The translations under genes were made by a program, and so were the position numbers. Shown here one piece after another: positions 42,923 to 56,005 of a stretch of 64,000 nucleotides of DNA. The DNA is taken from contig NC_047065.1 of assembly GCF_902459465.1 (NCBI RefSeq), forward strand, positions 17,502,204 through 17,566,203, read 5' to 3'. Positions within the stretch are counted from its first letter, which is position 1. Every line of letters starts with the position of its first letter. Source of the stretch: Asterias rubens (Eukaryota; Echinodermata; Asteroidea; Forcipulatida; Asteriidae). The notes under the pieces were generated by a model. It made no database searches. It worked only from the letters and a program-made list of their open reading frames with translations, and was not told the origin of the DNA.

Positions 42923-43324
42923 GTAAGTATTTTATTACTAACTAACAGTTATACTCCGACACAATTTGTTACAGACACCATTACTGAGATTTCGGTCACA
43001 GCTTAAAGCTGGGTTTATTGCCAGTCGAAAAGATTGTCATAAAACATATTATTTGGCAAGGAGCTGCACATTGACATACATAAAATACAACTTTTCACAA
43101 AATGGACGCCTTCGCCCATCCAACCACCCTAAATTGTGTCCATCCAAAGGACAAACCATGTCCTTCCAATAAGGATTTAATTTTCCATATCCCATTAACA
43201 AAACATACCTCGATAGGTCACATGACCATATTAGACTGAACATTACATGACCTCCACAGAAAACAACACACACATAACGCACATTGCCTAAAAATACCAA
43301 TCCAAACAATTCAAATATATAATA

Positions 43325-43600
43325 CCCTAAATTCCCCCAAAGTGGAACGCCTGAGGGGATAAACTTGACTTATTATTAATCTACATGTAAGTTGGTACAG
43401 ATTACACCCCTATTAGCTATACAAAGTTAACAATTAAAAGTTTCCCCACGTTGGAACGCCCGAGGGGATAAACTAGCCCTAACGAAAACGAAAGGCGCTA
43501 TTTACTAATAAAATGCCAATTGATGAATTACCTACTGTATTGTACCCATGGCATAATTCTAATTCCCCAAGTTGGAACGCCCGAGGGGAAATGTAAAATA
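43325..43600. repeat. three degenerate repeats, about 115 bp apart
   Basis: Core TTCCCCAAGTTGGAACGCCC then GAGGGGA, at about 43330, 43443 and 43562. Each core is bounded by TTCCCC/GGGGA, and the later two are followed by GAAAGGC(G/A)CTATT(T/A). Function unknown. Confidence 0.65.
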
Positions 43601-44653
43601 GCCTTTGGGAACTGAAAGGCACTATTAATAATGAATATTATAATATTTGGTTTATGATTAGAATGACAAGTAACTTTCCCCGACAGCCTATTTTCCCCCT
43701 CATCACTGATATTCCTGTCATTTTTCAGCCAAAAAATTCCATGCCAAACTGGCGGAGCAAAGGGGAGGTGGTGGGAATTTTTTTTGTTGCATCCCCAACA
43801 AAAACTGTGACAAAAGTGATGTTTAACCCTTTTCCCTCCAAATAACCCCCTTAGATAATGTAACCCCATTGGTTAGAAGTTGAAATCTAAACCTATGATT
43901 GGCCAATGCCCTTACCCAATCAAAAACCCGATACTGACCACAGCTGCTTGCTGATTTGTTAACAACCCACACTGGTGGATCCCATGTATCCATGCGAATA
44001 GCCCTCAGAGGCCACCCAACCAGTCACATGACCTGTTAATGCTCAGCATTGCTTAACTCACATAGACTGGCCACCGGTCACCGCACCATTTATGCACAAC
44101 AACATGCACCACCCAGCCTTATGCTGAGTATAAGGCATTTGATCATTTAGTTGATAAAATGAATTTTTACTATTTATTGCCTGTCTTGAGTTAGTTTTTT
44201 AGCTCCTTGCTCTATGGTTTTAGCTTAAATGCAAGGAAATGGTTTTAGAAACCTTTTGATTGTTTTAAAACCCTATTTTATTAACTGTATTCCTTTAACA
44301 GACCCTTGGTTAAACATACTGCCCAATCGATTTGATCACTGTGTTCTTGGTTTTTTTTCTTGTTTTTTGGGGGATCGCTCATCGCTCAGCAGTCAACAGA
44401 CATTTTATGGTGGAGTTCATACCACCAGTTCATCGCCCACTCAGATACTAGCAAAACATACGATGTCATCTTTCCCTTTTCTGTGTGTTTTTTTGTTTTC
44501 TTTTTTTTACTTCTTTTTTTTTTGGGGGTGGGGTGGGGTTCCCTTTTTATGTACAGTGAGAGACTACTAGAATTAGGTCTTACTTACTTCGTTCTAAAAC
44601 TTCTTATTCAAACTTAGAAGGGCAAGGGCAAAAACAATCATCTTTGTGTGGCC

Positions 44654-44677
44654 GGGGGGGGGGGGGGGGGGGGGGCT
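44654..44677. repeat. poly-G run (24 nt)
   Basis: Uninterrupted G tract; potentially quadruplex-forming, and its exact length is prone to sequencing error. Confidence 0.95.
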
Positions 44678-45880
44678 CTAAGTGCAGTTTCCAGGGGCAA
44701 CGAGGCAATACATTTGCCTCTACTAGTACTGTGTGTGTGGACTAATTTTTAAATTTGTGATTGATTCATTTTTAGGACAGACAACACATTTAATTAGATT
44801 TTAAATAATTAGATGCCTCATTCTTGCATCTTTCATCATTGGTAAATGGTGCTTGTCCTAGAGAGGATGGGTTGCAATTGTATAGCCTATAGTGCTGACA
44901 ATGTACATAGGTTGCTTATAAGATGGTTCATCTCCTGGCCATGCTTCTCTCGGAACCCTTGGATTGATTGTTTGCAGTGACCTCACCTGCTGGGAGCCAG
45001 TTACTGATCCAAACAGCTCATTGGGTAAGGGCTATGCTTGTGAATGGTTACCTATAGGTGAGGCTATGATTGGCCTGGTTGTGTCGGGATGACATTTGGA
45101 GGAGGCCTAATATTGATCATGCAGAATTTTGTAGTTGAGTTCAAAATGTCAAAGGAGATCTGTCATGCAGGGTATCCAATCCCAGTAATGTCAGCATGCC
45201 AGACACACTTAAATCTGGGTGGTACAAAACAAAATGGGCAACTTAGCATTGGATGACTCTCAACAAAAGACTATGGAAGTCTCCTAACGAAAAGGTCACC
45301 ATTAAGCTTCTTGCCACCTCTGAGCCATCAGCTACTGTATGGCACATTAATAACTACTTTGGACAGTTTCCAGACTCTGATTGGTCAAAACCCGATCACG
45401 TGGGGATACTATTAAGGGGTGATAGGCCTAGAGGACCGGCTCTGGAAACTAGCATAAATGGCCCCTAAACTAGCATACATTGTGTGCAACTAGTTTGCCC
45501 TTTTCGCTGTATCGTAATTCATCTTAGTTCATGGTTTCATTCACTTTATGCACATGTGCAAACGCGCTGAAAATGTATCAAACCCCTTTCATAATGCAAC
45601 ATGCTGCACTGACGCACGAAGCAGAGCTATTGTCCAATCATTTGCCTAAATTGACCCCAGTGAGGGTGCTTAACAGACCATACTTTACAAAGTCACTGGT
45701 CTCAAAGTAGCAGTACCGGTAATGTATCGGTAATGTGATTAACGCACGAAAGAGAGGGGAGGCATCGAAAGCTAAAATATATAGCCCCTGTACATATCTG
45801 GAAGTATCTCCAAGAGAAAAGTTGTAAATTTTAGCTGTTTAGGGCCTATTTTGTTAAAAAGGTATTTATTAATGGGAATA

Positions 45881-46024
45881 ACAGTGTGAGGACCCGGCCT
45901 TCACTGCGTGGTAATGGCCCTTTCCTCCGGCTGTTTACAGACCTCGCCTCCTGCTAGGTCCATAAACATCTCCGCCCACCAACCCGGTCATTACCATGCG
46001 GTGAAGACCAGGTCCTGGCACTGT
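45881..46024. mobile_element. foldback MITE flanked by TA
   Basis: Starts ACAGTGTGAGGACCCGGCCT and ends with AAGACCAGGTCCTGGCACTGT; the arms pair over about 40 bp with few mismatches (TGGTAATGGCC with GGTCATTACCA). TA lies on both sides, suggesting Tc1/mariner-type mobilisation (inference). 144 bp. Confidence 0.75.
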
Positions 46025-47554
46025 TAAATTCTCTAATTAATGCTAGCAGCAGTGTATTTCATTATTCTTTTGTTTACATCAATTTTTTCCACCCCCCCCC
46101 CAAATTTAAATTAAGAAACCTGATAAAAAAGAAAAGAAAAAATTAGGAATCAGTAATAAACTATTATACAATATGTTAATACTCATCCATAAGTTTGATT
46201 TTGAAGCTACTTGTTGAAAAAATAATTTTTGCGGATAGGGCAACATTTTTTTCACATTTGATTTTAGAATATTAATGAAGAGGGCCTACTTTAGTTGAAC
46301 ATGGAGACTAATTGTTTGTTTTTGTTATTAATTCAAAATCTCTAGTTGTATTTTAAGAAGACATTGTAAGCTAAGCACATTGTGAGCTTGTACCTTTGTC
46401 ATACAATGTCTACTCAACTGGTCTAACAGCCCGAGTCTTCTGGTATTCTGTAGGCATCCTTGATAGTTTCATTGTAAATTCTTTCCAATTGATGGTCATA
46501 TTGTCATTCAACAGTTAATAATCAAAGGCTACACTAGCCTTGATAACTGTGAAAGACTGACTTTAATTAGGCCCTAATGGCATGAATGGTAGTTTGTTTC
46601 AAAAGTAATTAACTGTCACCAATTCCATTAAGAGGTTTTGTGCATTTGAAAAGTACACACAGTTTGCTATTTATGGTTTACATTTGTGTTGATTAAAATT
46701 TCAGAGTACCAGGGCCTACTATACAATTACGTTAATGAACACAATTGGTATACAAAGCTTGTTAGTCTTGAGAATTTCTCTTGTTATCATGCCATATGTG
46801 TGCTCTTAGATGTCTGTATTCCCTTTTACACAGTGGGGTCAACCATTCCTGTAGGTAAGGGACTGATCCTGTTATGGACAATCAGTGTACTGGCAATTAG
46901 ATGAGTAGTTAAATTTGAGAATTGATGTATGGCAATTTTGAAGGAAATCTAAGCTGCTCTTGTGATCCATTCCTGTTGTTTCAATAATTGATTTTATGAA
47001 GTCCTGTATTTCTTATTTTCTTTATTTGCATCTGTAAAGTCTACATATTGTATGCTAACATGTTTAGATAACCAGTTTGTTCTTCTTGTCTCTTCTTGTC
47101 CATAAAACTCTTGAATAAAGAGACCCAACATTGTTAGAACCGTGTCACCGTGTCAAAAGTACCCTAATTAAACGTAGTGTTCTCTTGAGATGATTGGTCC
47201 ATCTGACTGAGTAAAATCTACTGAAAGAGTTCAAATTTATGTTTGAATAATAATCATAATAACAATTCCCTAATCATGTAACATGTATTATGGAAAAAAC
47301 ATCCTACTATGTGCTGTGTCATGGATAAGGGAGTGTTCCAGATAATCAAATATGTGTGTTTATCAGATAAGGGCAAGGATGGCAATAACATAACCTAGTA
47401 CTCATAGCCATAGTCCAAGGTGGTGGCAATTTCTTGATTAAAAAGGATTCTGCAAATATGTACAAGTGCATACATAAATTGGAGATTTTTGAAAATGTAG
47501 CACAAACATAGCAACAACAAATGTTTTGCTGACCATGTTTTGACCATTGTTTTG

Positions 47555-47850
47555 TTTCTGGTAAATGTCAAAGACCAGTATTCTCATTATACCCCAACAA
47601 ATGCATAAAATAACAAAACTGTAAATATTTTGACTCAATTGGACATCGAAGTTACAAGAGATTAAAGGAAAAAAACAACACCCTTGTTGCACAAATTTGT
47701 GAGATCTTGCTTCTTTCCCCATGACTACGTTATTTCAGAGGGAGCTGTTTCTCACAATGTTTCATGCTATGAACAGCTCTCCATTGCTCGTTACCAAGTA
47801 AATTTTATGCATACAATTATTTTGAATAACTATAAATTTCGAGAGCCTTT
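47555..47850. mobile_element. worn copy of the TTAA MITE family
   Basis: Recognisable blocks are GTCAAAGACCAGTATTCTCA, ATGCATAAAATAACAAAACTG, TTTCAGAGGGAGCTGTTTCT and GCTCGTTACCAAGTAA. The ends have decayed. Confidence 0.65.
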
Positions 47851-49082
47851 TATGCATATTTACAACCCACCAGCAAACAAAAGAAAATGAAAATTAAGTA
47901 AAAATCAATCCAGTTTTGGGTTAGCCATTTGGTGAGAGTCATTTATTTCACACACTGGATAAAATAGTGCTAGACAGTAAAAGGTTTTCTCAAAAAAGTA
48001 ACATGTAAAAAAACAAAGCAGTATTTGTTTTAATAACGTTATCTGCCCGTTTTAAAATAACAGGTTTTGCACACTGAATGATCGCTTCATAGACCCATTC
48101 TAAAATAACGTGTGCACACTATTGGCTCAAACCGGAAGTTTACGTTGAATAATTTGAAAAGGTCATAGCTCCTTAACCTCATAATTTATACTTAATTGGT
48201 AAGGTCTTAAAATACTTAACAAACGCTACACAGAGTATTCCTCATTTATCTTCGACTTCTGTTCCAGTTCAAACCAGAAGTTGAAGTTTTTATTGACATC
48301 TTTCACGAACACCTTGTTTTTGTAATTAACAAAAACATTATTTCTCCCAAACTCATATAAACTTTACAGAGTTAGATATTCATTTGGAGATGAAACCATT
48401 GCAGTGATGTCATGATGACATCATCAGGTGCTGAGTTACATTAAATCAAAGTTACGTATCAAAATCATAACTCATGAACCACACAATGGATTTTTATAAT
48501 CTCTTGACATCCTCGGAAAAGCCTATTTGAATCTCAGGAAATGCTACAAAGAGTGTGACCCAATTTGATTCTGACTTCAATTTCAACCATAGAGCTATAC
48601 AAAAGAATTCAACCCAGAAGTTGCCAATTTCAAAAATTCAAATGTCAAGAACAATCATGTTACAGCACTTTTTACATCATGGGTCGTGACCCTGCTCAAA
48701 CTTTTGCACATGATGATACCAATTTGATCTAAACTTCTGCTTGTAATTGAATGTCAAAGCCCATTTATGTATTGACCTGCTTTTAAACTGTGTTTAATGC
48801 AACCAGCACTGTGGCTGGTTGTTCTATAAAATCTAATGAAGACTTAGGCGTTATATTTCAACAGTTGATGTATAGCTGGTGTACATATTTCACCAAGTGC
48901 TGGTTTCTGAGCTTGCTTGCTTGCACACAGTTCCCAAAACATGCTTGCAAAAAAATAATAATAATAATAATGTTTTAATGCAAATAAAGCCATTGCCCTT
49001 GATCCACCCATGCCATGCATGTTTTTTTTTATAATTCTGATGCATGAATTTTACAAAGGAAATAATCATAAAAATATATTTT

Positions 49083-50197
49083 TTATTATTCAAAAGCAGA
49101 TCATTCTGATTAAGAACATGAAGTGTGTTATAATACGATTGGTCAAAAGCAGATCATTCTGATTAAGAACACGAAGTGTGTTATAATACGATTGTTCAAA
49201 GCAGATCATTCTGAGCAAGAACACAAAGTGTGTTATAATACGATTGTTCAAAAGCAGATCATTCTGATTAAGATCATGAAGTGTGTTATAATACGATTGT
49301 TCAAAAGCAGATCATTCTGATTAAGATCACGAAGTGTGTTATAATACGATTGTTCAAAGGCAGATCATTCTGATTAAGAACATAAAGTGTGTTATAATAT
49401 GATTGTTCAAAAGCAGATCATTCTGAGCAAGAACTTGAAGTTTGTTATAATACGATTGTTCAAAAGCAGATCATTCTGATTAAGAACATGAAGTGTGTTA
49501 TAATACGATTGTTCGAAAGCAGATCATTCTGATTACGAAGATGAAGTGTGTTATAATACGATTGTTCAAAAGCAGATCATTCTGATTAAGAACATGAAGT
49601 GTGTTATAATACGATTGTTCAAAAGCAGATCATTCTGATTAAAGAACATGAAGTGTGTTATAATACGATTGTTCAAAAGCAGATCATACTGATTAAGAAC
49701 ATGAAGTGTGTTATATACGATGTTCAAAAGCAGATCATTCTGATTAAAAACATGAAGTGTGTTATAATACGATTGTTCAAAAGCAGATCATACTGATTAA
49801 GAACATGAAGTGTTTTATAATACGATTGTTCAAAAGCAGATCATTCTGATTAAGAACATGAAGTGTGTTATAATACGATTGTTCAAAAGCAGATCATACT
49901 GATTAAGAACATGAAGTGTGTTATATACGATTGTTCAAAAGCAGATCATTCTGATTAAGAATATGAAGTGTGTTATAATACCATTGTTCAAAAGCAGATC
50001 ATTCTGATTAAGAAGATGAAGTGTTTTATAATACGATTGTTCAAAAGCAGATCATTCTGAATAAGAACATGAAGTATGTTATAATACGATTGTTCAAAAG
50101 CAGATCATTCTGATTAAGAAGATGAAGTGTGTTATAATACGACTGTTCAAAAGCAGATCATTCTGATTAAGAACATGAAGTGTGTTATAATACGATT
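49083..50197. repeat. minisatellite, 53 bp x about 21
   Basis: Unit: AAAAGCAGATCATTCTGATT, AAGAACATGAAGTGTG, TTATAATACGATTGTTC. Copies are highly similar, with scattered substitutions and 1-2-bp deletions. The repeating CVIIRLFKSRSF frames are artefacts. Confidence 0.96.
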
Positions 50198-53100
50198 GCC
50201 TTCAGGAGCATAAAAGTGGTTGATATATTTCTGTATACTTAGCACCTGCCTCTAGACCTGCATAGTGTTGTCTATTGCCTGATACAATGTGCATCGATAT
50301 TTATAGATATGAAGTGAAGAGGGAATTTAATCTTACTCCTTGACCATTCATGCAGATGATACCAAAGCAGTATTAGGAATTACAACACTGTAAGTTCATA
50401 TTACTGCAGGTGTACTGCTTTAGTTGGGGTTGGGGATGTGGTGAATGAAGTCAAGGATAACATTTGAAGTGCATACAGTTGATTCATTTTCACACCTGAA
50501 AATTAAGTTGAATGCAAAATGAATTGAGTACATTATGTATGCCCTAACAATGTTTGTGTCTGACTTTGTGAGGTAAATATTGCATCTTTTGGTGGAGTGG
50601 TATTCAAAGCATCTGAGACACACACATCCAAGTAATGAATGTTGTACACATAATTGCATCTAATTGGAATTTGGAAATGAGTTGTTTTGCAATGTACACA
50701 CTTGTACAGTAATATGGTTTACTGCAATTTATGTACCGTTTGTAGGACTTGAGTTTAGGACTCGAACTCAAATCACGTCTCAGGTCACACTTTTAGTTAC
50801 TCTGACTTGAGTCGGGTCAGCAAAAGACTCACAATTGTCATACTCGACTATAATGAGTCAGACTTGACACGTATTTTCACAAACAATAATTTTTTTAACA
50901 TAAAAACAATTCCGATGATCCAAATGTCGTGACCATTCAGAAATATTATTATTTAGCACACAAAACAAGTGCACTGTTGTATGGTGGTGTAATAGTGTTC
51001 GTGATTTGTGTAGATAAATGTAACTCTGGTTTATCGGTTAAAATACATTAGTGTTTATCCTACTCGACACTATGCAAAAATTTAAGGCAACTCTCCAAAA
51101 TGAACCTATAAATATAATGATTTATTTTTTTATAATAATGAACACTTATCCATTTGTTTTGCTCATGTGTTGCTACAATCTCTTTTAGGACAGCAGTTTT
51201 TTCCTAGAAATGCACATAAAATGTAAATATTGAGAACTCAAGATCACTCTTACGTGTTAATTTATTCATTGAAAGCAAACTGTGCTATTGCATTGTAGAC
51301 ACATCAGCTTTGTACTTAATTCAAATATTAAAGTTGAATGAGGTCGGTGCCCTTGAAATGCTCCTGTAAAAATGTACAATTTCCTCATAGGGTGCCCTTT
51401 ACCAAGGAGAAAATGCCGTTGTACCCTTGCCCTTTCAAAAACGAAGCATACAGGCCTAGTATAATAATTAATTGATGCGATTTTAAACATAAACAATTAA
51501 TAAAGTAAACCTTTCCAAATGCATCACTAATTTGCACAGATGAGTAAAACAAATTTCATACTGATAAATTGTGAAGAGGAGTTACTGTTATAATTAAAGA
51601 AGTCAAAATATTTGATTTAGTGCTGTATGAATGTTCTTCGTGAAGGTGGAAGGGTTACAGAGAAATGGGTGCATAGATGTGGCTCCAAATGTAGTTTAAG
51701 TAGATGATTTGGTTCTTATCACAACTTATAGACAATTCATGCTCATCATATGAACCATGTACACTAGGTGAGAAAACAGTAACAAATTCAGTTTCATCTT
51801 TATGAAACAATTTTTTTTAAACCTTTCTCTGTGGCTGAATTAAAGTAAGAGCTCCAATCTTACCTTGCATAATAGTGCAGACTCTGTACACACACCTTCT
51901 TTGAACACGGCCTCATCAGGGAAGCTTTAAGTACTAAGCGGTGCACTGTATTGTTAATCATTAAATAACAATACATTCATTCACAAATGTATGAAGAGCT
52001 TTAAGTACCCTACTTCACTGTAATAAACAGAAGCAAAAAATGCCACTAGGTTGGGCTTGGAGTGTGTGTGTACACTATGCAATTTCAGGGATTTAGTTGA
52101 TAATTTTGCATTCGATTTTGTAAAAGATAAATTTCCAAATTTTAACCAGAATTAAAAAATAAGATTCATTAAGAAAAAAGTTGTACACATACAAATTTTT
52201 GGGTACCTGTATGGCCTACAAGTGAAGACGATAATTTTATCACTGATCCAAATTTCATCATCACCCCCTCTGGAGACGTCCTTGCCTCATGACAGAAAAA
52301 GAAGACGCAGGAAAAAAGTACCAATCATAAGTGACTCTGCTGGTTCCTGTCAACCGCTGTAAATTATTTCTTGGATTAAAAAAGCAACGACCTAACCAAC
52401 TGTGACTAATAAATAGTGAACCTTGAGTGTGCCTACTAGGCCCATCCCACGGATGCCATCACATCACATCTTGAGGAGGACACAGCAGGGAAGACATTCC
52501 AGAGTAAGGTATCACAGAAGGCCACTTCATGATCAATGTCAGCAGTTAGCAACGAGGCAATCTTTAGACCCTAGGAATCTTGCTGTAGTAATCGCTGGCT
52601 CTCCAGAGAGACCCATAAGAGGCGGACACATCTTGGGAGACATAGAGAGAAAGAGCAAACATCATGAAGAGACAGAGGTCTGCATTGTTGCTAATAGCAA
52701 AAATCATTAGCCTCTCTTTGTATTTACTGTGGAGCAATTAAGTCGTTGAGTGTCGGAAGAGATTGAGGTTGCTTTTATTTGGATTGTTACATTCTTTTAA
52801 GATTGTCTGGAAAAGCAATGTAATAGATCATGTTTTACTTCATTAAGATATTAACTTTGGTGGAACAGATAAATTTGAATAGAATAATTAGTTGAACCAT
52901 GCCACCCCTCCACATTTGTTGGTGTTTTACTTGTTTAACTTATGAACCCGGCCAGTAAATATGGGTTTTCACTGGTAGAGAGTATTTCAATGGGGAAATG
53001 TTAGCTTGCAAAAAAAACTCACAGGGAACCAAAACAAAATCAAGAGGCACTGATATATACCTGAGAGGTGTTTTCACAATTTGTTTTGCTGAAAACATTT

Positions 53101-53272
53101 TTTTTTAAACGTCAAACTAAAACTCATAAAAAAATTGTTAATAGCTAACTTTTATTGTAAAAAATCTTGCAACTTTCTAGCTGCAAGATAACCGTACCAG
53201 TTCAGATTCTGAATGTATTTTTACAATCTACATCTATTTCTACATTTTCTCAGGAGTAAACCAAAGTGTAAC

Positions 53273-53431
53273 ATGGCAGGGAACGCCCCACCAGGACTAC
53301 CGCCAAAGCTTTCTAGCACTGTAGAGTTACGCTTTTCCTGTAAGAATCTGCCTGATAAGGATATTACTTCCAAGTCGGATCCAGTTGCAGTCTTAATGGT
53401 GTTTGATACACTGCAGAAAGTATGGGTTGAG
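53273..53431 (+). CDS. copine, first coding exon (C2A domain start)
   Basis: Copines are Ca2+-dependent phospholipid-binding cytosolic proteins with two C2 domains and a C-terminal vWA/copine domain, recruited to membranes when calcium rises. This exon (UTR from 53254, ATG at 53273, 53 codons) encodes MAGNAPPGLPPKLSSTVELR, then FSCKNLPDKDITSKSDPVAVLM. The DKDITSKSDP loop carries the first calcium-binding Asp residues. Donor GTGAGT in phase 0. I recognise the family but not the paralogue. Confidence 0.88.
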
Positions 53432-53463
53432 GTGAGTTCAATCATAATTAGTTTCCTTTATTT

Positions 53464-53812
53464 TTAAAGGCAGTGGCCACTATTGGTAATTACTCAAAAT
53501 AATTATATAAGCATAAAACCTTACTTGGTAACGAGTTATAGGGAGAGGTTGATAGTATAACACACTGAGAAACGGCTCCCTCTGAAGTGATGTAGTTTTC
53601 GGGAAAGAAGTTAGCTTAGGTTTAGAATTTGAGGTCTAGAAATCAAGCATCTGAAAGCATCAACTTCGTGTGACAAGGGTGTTTTTTCTTTCATTAATAT
53701 GTCACAACTTCGACGACCAATTAGGCTCAAATTTTCACATGTTTGTTATTTTATGCATTTGCTGTGAGAAGACTGGTCTTGTTCAATTACAAATAGTGTC
53801 AAGAGTCTTTAA
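53464..53812. mobile_element. TTAA-flanked MITE, nearly full copy
   Basis: Left TTAAAGGCAGTGGCCACTAT; the right end is worn (AATAGTGTCAAGAGTCTTTAA). It starts only about 30 bp after the copine exon donor. Confidence 0.8.
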
Positions 53813-54034
53813 CAATATAATGGGTAAGTATACCTTTGGTCTTTGGAGCTGTTTGATTTTATTAATCTTATATAATATAAGATTAAAAAACAAAGATTAC
53901 AGTCGAAATAACCTGTCAAAATTTCTTTTCATAAGTTTTTTTTTTTTTGAGATAGCGGTTAATGACAGATATATTTTGAGATTTTTTTCCATAACCAAAA
54001 TACTTTGATGTGAAAAGATTCTCAAAATGCTTTA

Positions 54035-54254
54035 TTGACCCCTTGCACGCGCGTCACACGCGGCGACTGATCCGCGCTCACCATGTTGGTGGGCAAGTTA
54101 GGTTTACGTGTAATAATGCCGCGTCGCCTAAAACGCGCACTTTCACTGCATAACGCACAGCATAGAGTTATATATAAAAACGTACAGTGAAATTGCCCAC
54201 CAGTATGGCGCATTCAAGATTTTGTTGATGATGACGTCAGGTGAAATGGGTCAA
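54035..54254. mobile_element. foldback MITE with TTGACCC ends, TA-flanked
   Basis: TTGACCC ... GGGTCAA ends, TA on both sides. An inner inverted pair, CCATGTTGGTGGGCAA / TTGCCCACCAGTATGG, encloses a CG-rich centre. 220 bp, no ORF. Confidence 0.7.
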
Positions 54255-54709
54255 TATGATCGAAAGATGCTATTTCTAAACGAGTAAGTCTTTTTTGTAT
54301 TTGTTTCAAGAGTGATTACCAAACTTAAACATTCCTTTAAAATCTCATTTTGCAAATTTTTTGCTCCTGTGTGAGTTTCAAGACCATTGGGAAATTAATC
54401 ATCAACAGTAAAGGAAGGTTTCAAAGAAATGAAAGGGTTGGTTTTATATTGGTTTAAATTATTTAAAGAAATATCATTAAGAGTTTTTGTTTTCATTGAC
54501 ATTGATCATTATTGAAATTATAAATGTGAAAAATGCCATGATGTTCGCATACATGCTAACCTCACATTATGTTTGTTACATGTTTGTTCATATGTTTTGT
54601 ACTCAGCTCGGCTTCATATATTTTCCAAAAAGTGAAATTATTTTTTAAGTTTTAACTTGTTTTCTCAAGAAATGTGTATTTTGTTTGAGAAGAATCAATT
54701 GAGCTTCAA

Positions 54710-54850
54710 AGCCAATGGACACTTTTGGTAAACAGTATTGTCCAAAGGCCCACACTTGGTGTATCACAACTTATATATAAAATAACAAACCTGTGAAAAT
54801 TTAGGCTCAATCGGTCATCGGAGTCGGGAGAAAATAACGGGGAAAACCCA
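54710..54850. mobile_element. remnant of the TTAA MITE family
   Basis: CAATGGACACTTTTGGTAAA, then AACAAACCTGTGAAAATTTA and GCTCAATCGGTCATCGGAGT, match the left part of the family only. Confidence 0.6.
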
Positions 54851-55859
54851 CCCTTGTTTCCGCGCGTTTCGCCGTGTCATGACATGTGTTTACTATAAAT
54901 CCGTAATTCTCGATGTCGAGAATTGATATTGTTTTAATGTTTTCTCAAAAAGTAAAGCATTTCATGGAATAATATTTCAAGAGATGTCTTTTACCATTAC
55001 CTTCTGTAAACCTTGTAAGTTATTTGTAAATCTGTGAACTTTTATTTTTTTGTCTGTTCAGAAAGTGTATAATGGCTTTAAATATGCTGGATCTATTTCT
55101 GATTTACTTTAATAATAATAATAATAATTATCCCAAAAGGGGAGGCATCAGTCCGCTGTTCAAAGCTAAATTAACTGAAAATGCACACCAGCAAAGTACT
55201 TTAGACTTTTGGTTGAAACTCTTTGTAGTTGGTGTAAAATTATTCCAAAACCATTGGTATAAATTTGCCCCGATTTTATATATATATTTTTTTTAGGAGG
55301 GAAACGTTTCCAGAGCGTTCGAATTTGGGATAAAACAACACCACAGGACTTTTAGCTCATAATTTGTTTTTCAAATGAGAAAAGTTTTAAGATTAAAATG
55401 TAAACTGGTTTTATAAAAAATAAATAAAAAAACACACAGTCCAGAAAACTTCATTACTCAACTAAATTGAAGATCAGACTCAATTGTGGGTTATTTATGA
55501 TTGTTCAAAGTTAGCTATTGATATTCAATTACTAGTATAAGAAAATACTGGACTTGTTCAGTCAGAGTTTACTTGCCCTTATCTAGACCATTCACTGGCC
55601 CCCAGGCCTGCTGCCTGTGTACAATTTTAGCCCTGGTTTTAACAATGTAATTAAATGGATCTCACACTGTACTTGATAGAAATCTTATTTTATGCGCCTC
55701 GGGTACAAGCTTCAATATGGTATTTGTACATTAACAATGTGTATAATGGTAATACTGGAGCCTAATTAGGTACCCAAGGCGCCAAGAGATCAATATGACA
55801 GTTTTTTTATTTGTTTATTGCAAAGTTGTGTCAGCATCTTTTAAGAGTTTACAAGGTGC

Positions 55860-56005
55860 TTACAAATTTACAAATTTGTCTTGCCGTTTGACAAAATTGC
55901 CAAAACCAGATACATGTTATATTTATGCCATTGACAGGACTCAAATCCGCACCTCCTGAACGTAATGAGTCTTGTGTACTGGACCGCTCGACCACTACAT
56001 ATGTA
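55860..56005 (-). mobile_element. tRNA-derived SINE fragment
   Basis: On the minus strand, TAGTGGTCGAGCGGTCCAGT (A box) and GTGCGGATTTGAGTCCTGTC (B box), with tRNA-like spacing, followed by a short unrelated body. Probably Leu/Ser-tRNA-derived. Confidence 0.6.

Larger units (their letters stand above)
42923..53253 (+). other. copine intron 1 (predicted), about 10.3 kb
   Basis: No protein gene is supported within it. It holds three degenerate repeats at 43325-43600, a 24-nt G run, a TA-flanked foldback at 45881-46024, a worn TTAA MITE at about 47555-47850 and a 53-bp minisatellite at 49083-50197. A coding-looking but unassignable stretch lies near 52420-52710. The remainder is AT-rich unique sequence. 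Confidence 0.45.

Noticed and set aside
49083-50197. CRISPR-like array of regular repeats
   Set aside because: Repeats are contiguous with no unique spacers and the genome is eukaryotic.
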